DNA from: Lethocerus indicus
Lineage: Eukaryota; Arthropoda; Insecta; Hemiptera; Belostomatidae
Direction: 5' to 3'
DNA: 64,000 bases
Assembly: GCA_019843655.1 (NCBI GenBank)
Contig: JACDQD010000004.1
Span: 26,671,872-26,735,871 of the forward strand
Positions 62,628-64,000 of this stretch are shown here, piece by piece. The stretch's first letter is position 1. Each line of letters opens with the position of its first letter. The notes below the pieces were generated by a model that was given only the letters and a program-made list of their open reading frames with translations, was not told the origin of the DNA and made no database searches. Made by a program: the position numbers and the translations under genes.

Positions 62628-64000
62628 AGTTTAATAAAATATGTGTTGGAATCGATATATTTATTATTCATTAATTTTGGCTGCACAATAGGGAGCCGCG
62701 TGGAGATTTCCGACTGACCCAGAATGTTTGCATCAGTTCGTTTATATTTTCCACTCTCCGTTGATAAAATTCTTCACACTTCCATGGTTAATAGACACGT
62801 GAGCATACGTGCATAACTTTTTTAAACAGCGAAATAAAGAAACTGCAATGACCGTAGCCATTATTAAAATTATATTGAAAAATCAGCATACAATCGCATA
62901 ATACGGGGAATAAACTGTTTATTTCAAATCTATTTTACCCATTACATAAATTGAACTGATAGAAATTCAGTTACAACGCTTAAAATTCATGCGTGACGAA
63001 CTGAAATATGTAGAATGGTGGTAATAAAAATGATTCAATAAGGCGGAAACAACTAACACTTCGGTGGGTTGTGCACAATTCGGGTTTCTCCGAGCCGAAA
63101 GTAAGTTCTCCATTGAAGCATTCCGGAAACGAACAAAACCCGGTCAGAAACTGGCCAAAAGCGCGTATTTTACTGCGACCACGCTCCATCGACAAAATTA
63201 AAACGCTAACTCCGGGTCGAGAAAGGGACAAGGCAGAGAGAGTGAGAGAGAGAAAGGGAGCAATGTGAACCCACAGCGGCAGGCTTGGCCAATTTAATTT
63301 AAAATATTAAAACCAACTTTTACCTTACGGATATTCATACTGTCACTGAATTATGCTGGTGTAAATGCTGCAATGTTGTTGTTGATATGCTGCATTCTAT
63401 TTTATCAGTCAGATTCTTGGTTGTTACAAAAATTTGTAGCTTGTATATCAAGTCAGGGTTATTGCTGGGTACTGGTTGTGGAGCTTGTTGTTTGAAAAGT
63501 TTCCTTTGTCCCGACAATCGCTTTGAAACGTTCAAAATGTATTGAGAAAAACCTGATAGAGTTGTTATCTACACTGACCCCATCACAAAGGGGGATATAC
63601 TTTTTCCAATAAAGGCAATTTGGAATATTGCTTCAAAAATGAAATGAACAGAATTAAAAAAAAAGTTTTTAACATTTTTTTCACAATAGGGAAGAGGGGA
63701 AGGCGGCCATACAATATATATGAATCTCAAAGGGCGCGTTATAAAATATTTATTGCAGAAGGGCAGAGTTGAATCAGATAGAGCCCGCTCAAGGCTCACC
63801 ACATCCATTCACTAACCAATTTAGGTACTGTATTTAGTGAAGCAATATAAGAAAAGAGAGTGTGATGTTTTGGCAAATGATACACATTTTATGACGATCC
63901 TATTTCCTCGACTTTCAGAGAGACTATAAGAAAGTTTTTCACGAGTAAAACCCCGATTATGGAAGACAATTGAGAGAAAACTGTCGTTTAAACATTTAAT

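Overview
This is a eukaryotic (insect-type) nuclear window. It has AT-rich short introns with GT-AG splice sites, split genes coding for animal-specific proteins, simple-sequence tracts and dispersed non-coding repeats. Four protein families (AVL9, MIOS, a P-glycoprotein-type ABCB transporter and an ARHGEF10-type RhoGEF) are clearly animal. A DNAAF3 homologue shows that the species builds motile cilia or flagella. The proteins and genome style suggest an insect, possibly hemimetabolous. I cannot name the species, and the order is only a guess.

Layout. 1-3351 (minus): AVL9, with its 3' part running off the left edge. 3352-4363: a compact head-to-head promoter interval. 4364-10084 (plus): MIOS/mio, complete in 16 exons, with a tRNA-derived-SINE-like insertion in one intron. 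10085-12604: intergenic space between convergent genes, filled by a 181-bp duplication and an 11-copy, 70/71-bp minisatellite. Most units of the minisatellite carry a G-rich motif resembling the vertebrate CTCF core. 12605-22778 (minus): a full-length ABCB/P-glycoprotein gene in 27 coding exons. 25234-26711 (minus): DNAAF3 in two exons. 28836-39730 (minus): ARHGEF10-like RhoGEF in 16 coding exons. Its 4.4-kb intron holds exon-like remnants, one of which resembles a decayed DNase II-like sequence.

40451-64000 differs from the rest. I recognise no gene there. It is visibly richer in CpG and GC than the introns to the left, and it is studded with GA/CT tracts, TA tracts, short palindromes and inverted CCAAT boxes. 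One 78-bp segment on the minus strand has good splice signals. This looks like the intron or regulatory landscape of a developmental gene whose main exons lie outside the window, but that is inference.

The genes do not form one pathway: AVL9 acts in late secretory traffic, MIOS in GATOR2/TORC1 nutrient sensing, ABCB in xenobiotic efflux, DNAAF3 in dynein-arm preassembly and ARHGEF10-like in Rho activation. Exon boundaries below were worked out by hand from GT-AG sites and reading-phase continuity. In every multi-exon gene the phases close without a frameshift.
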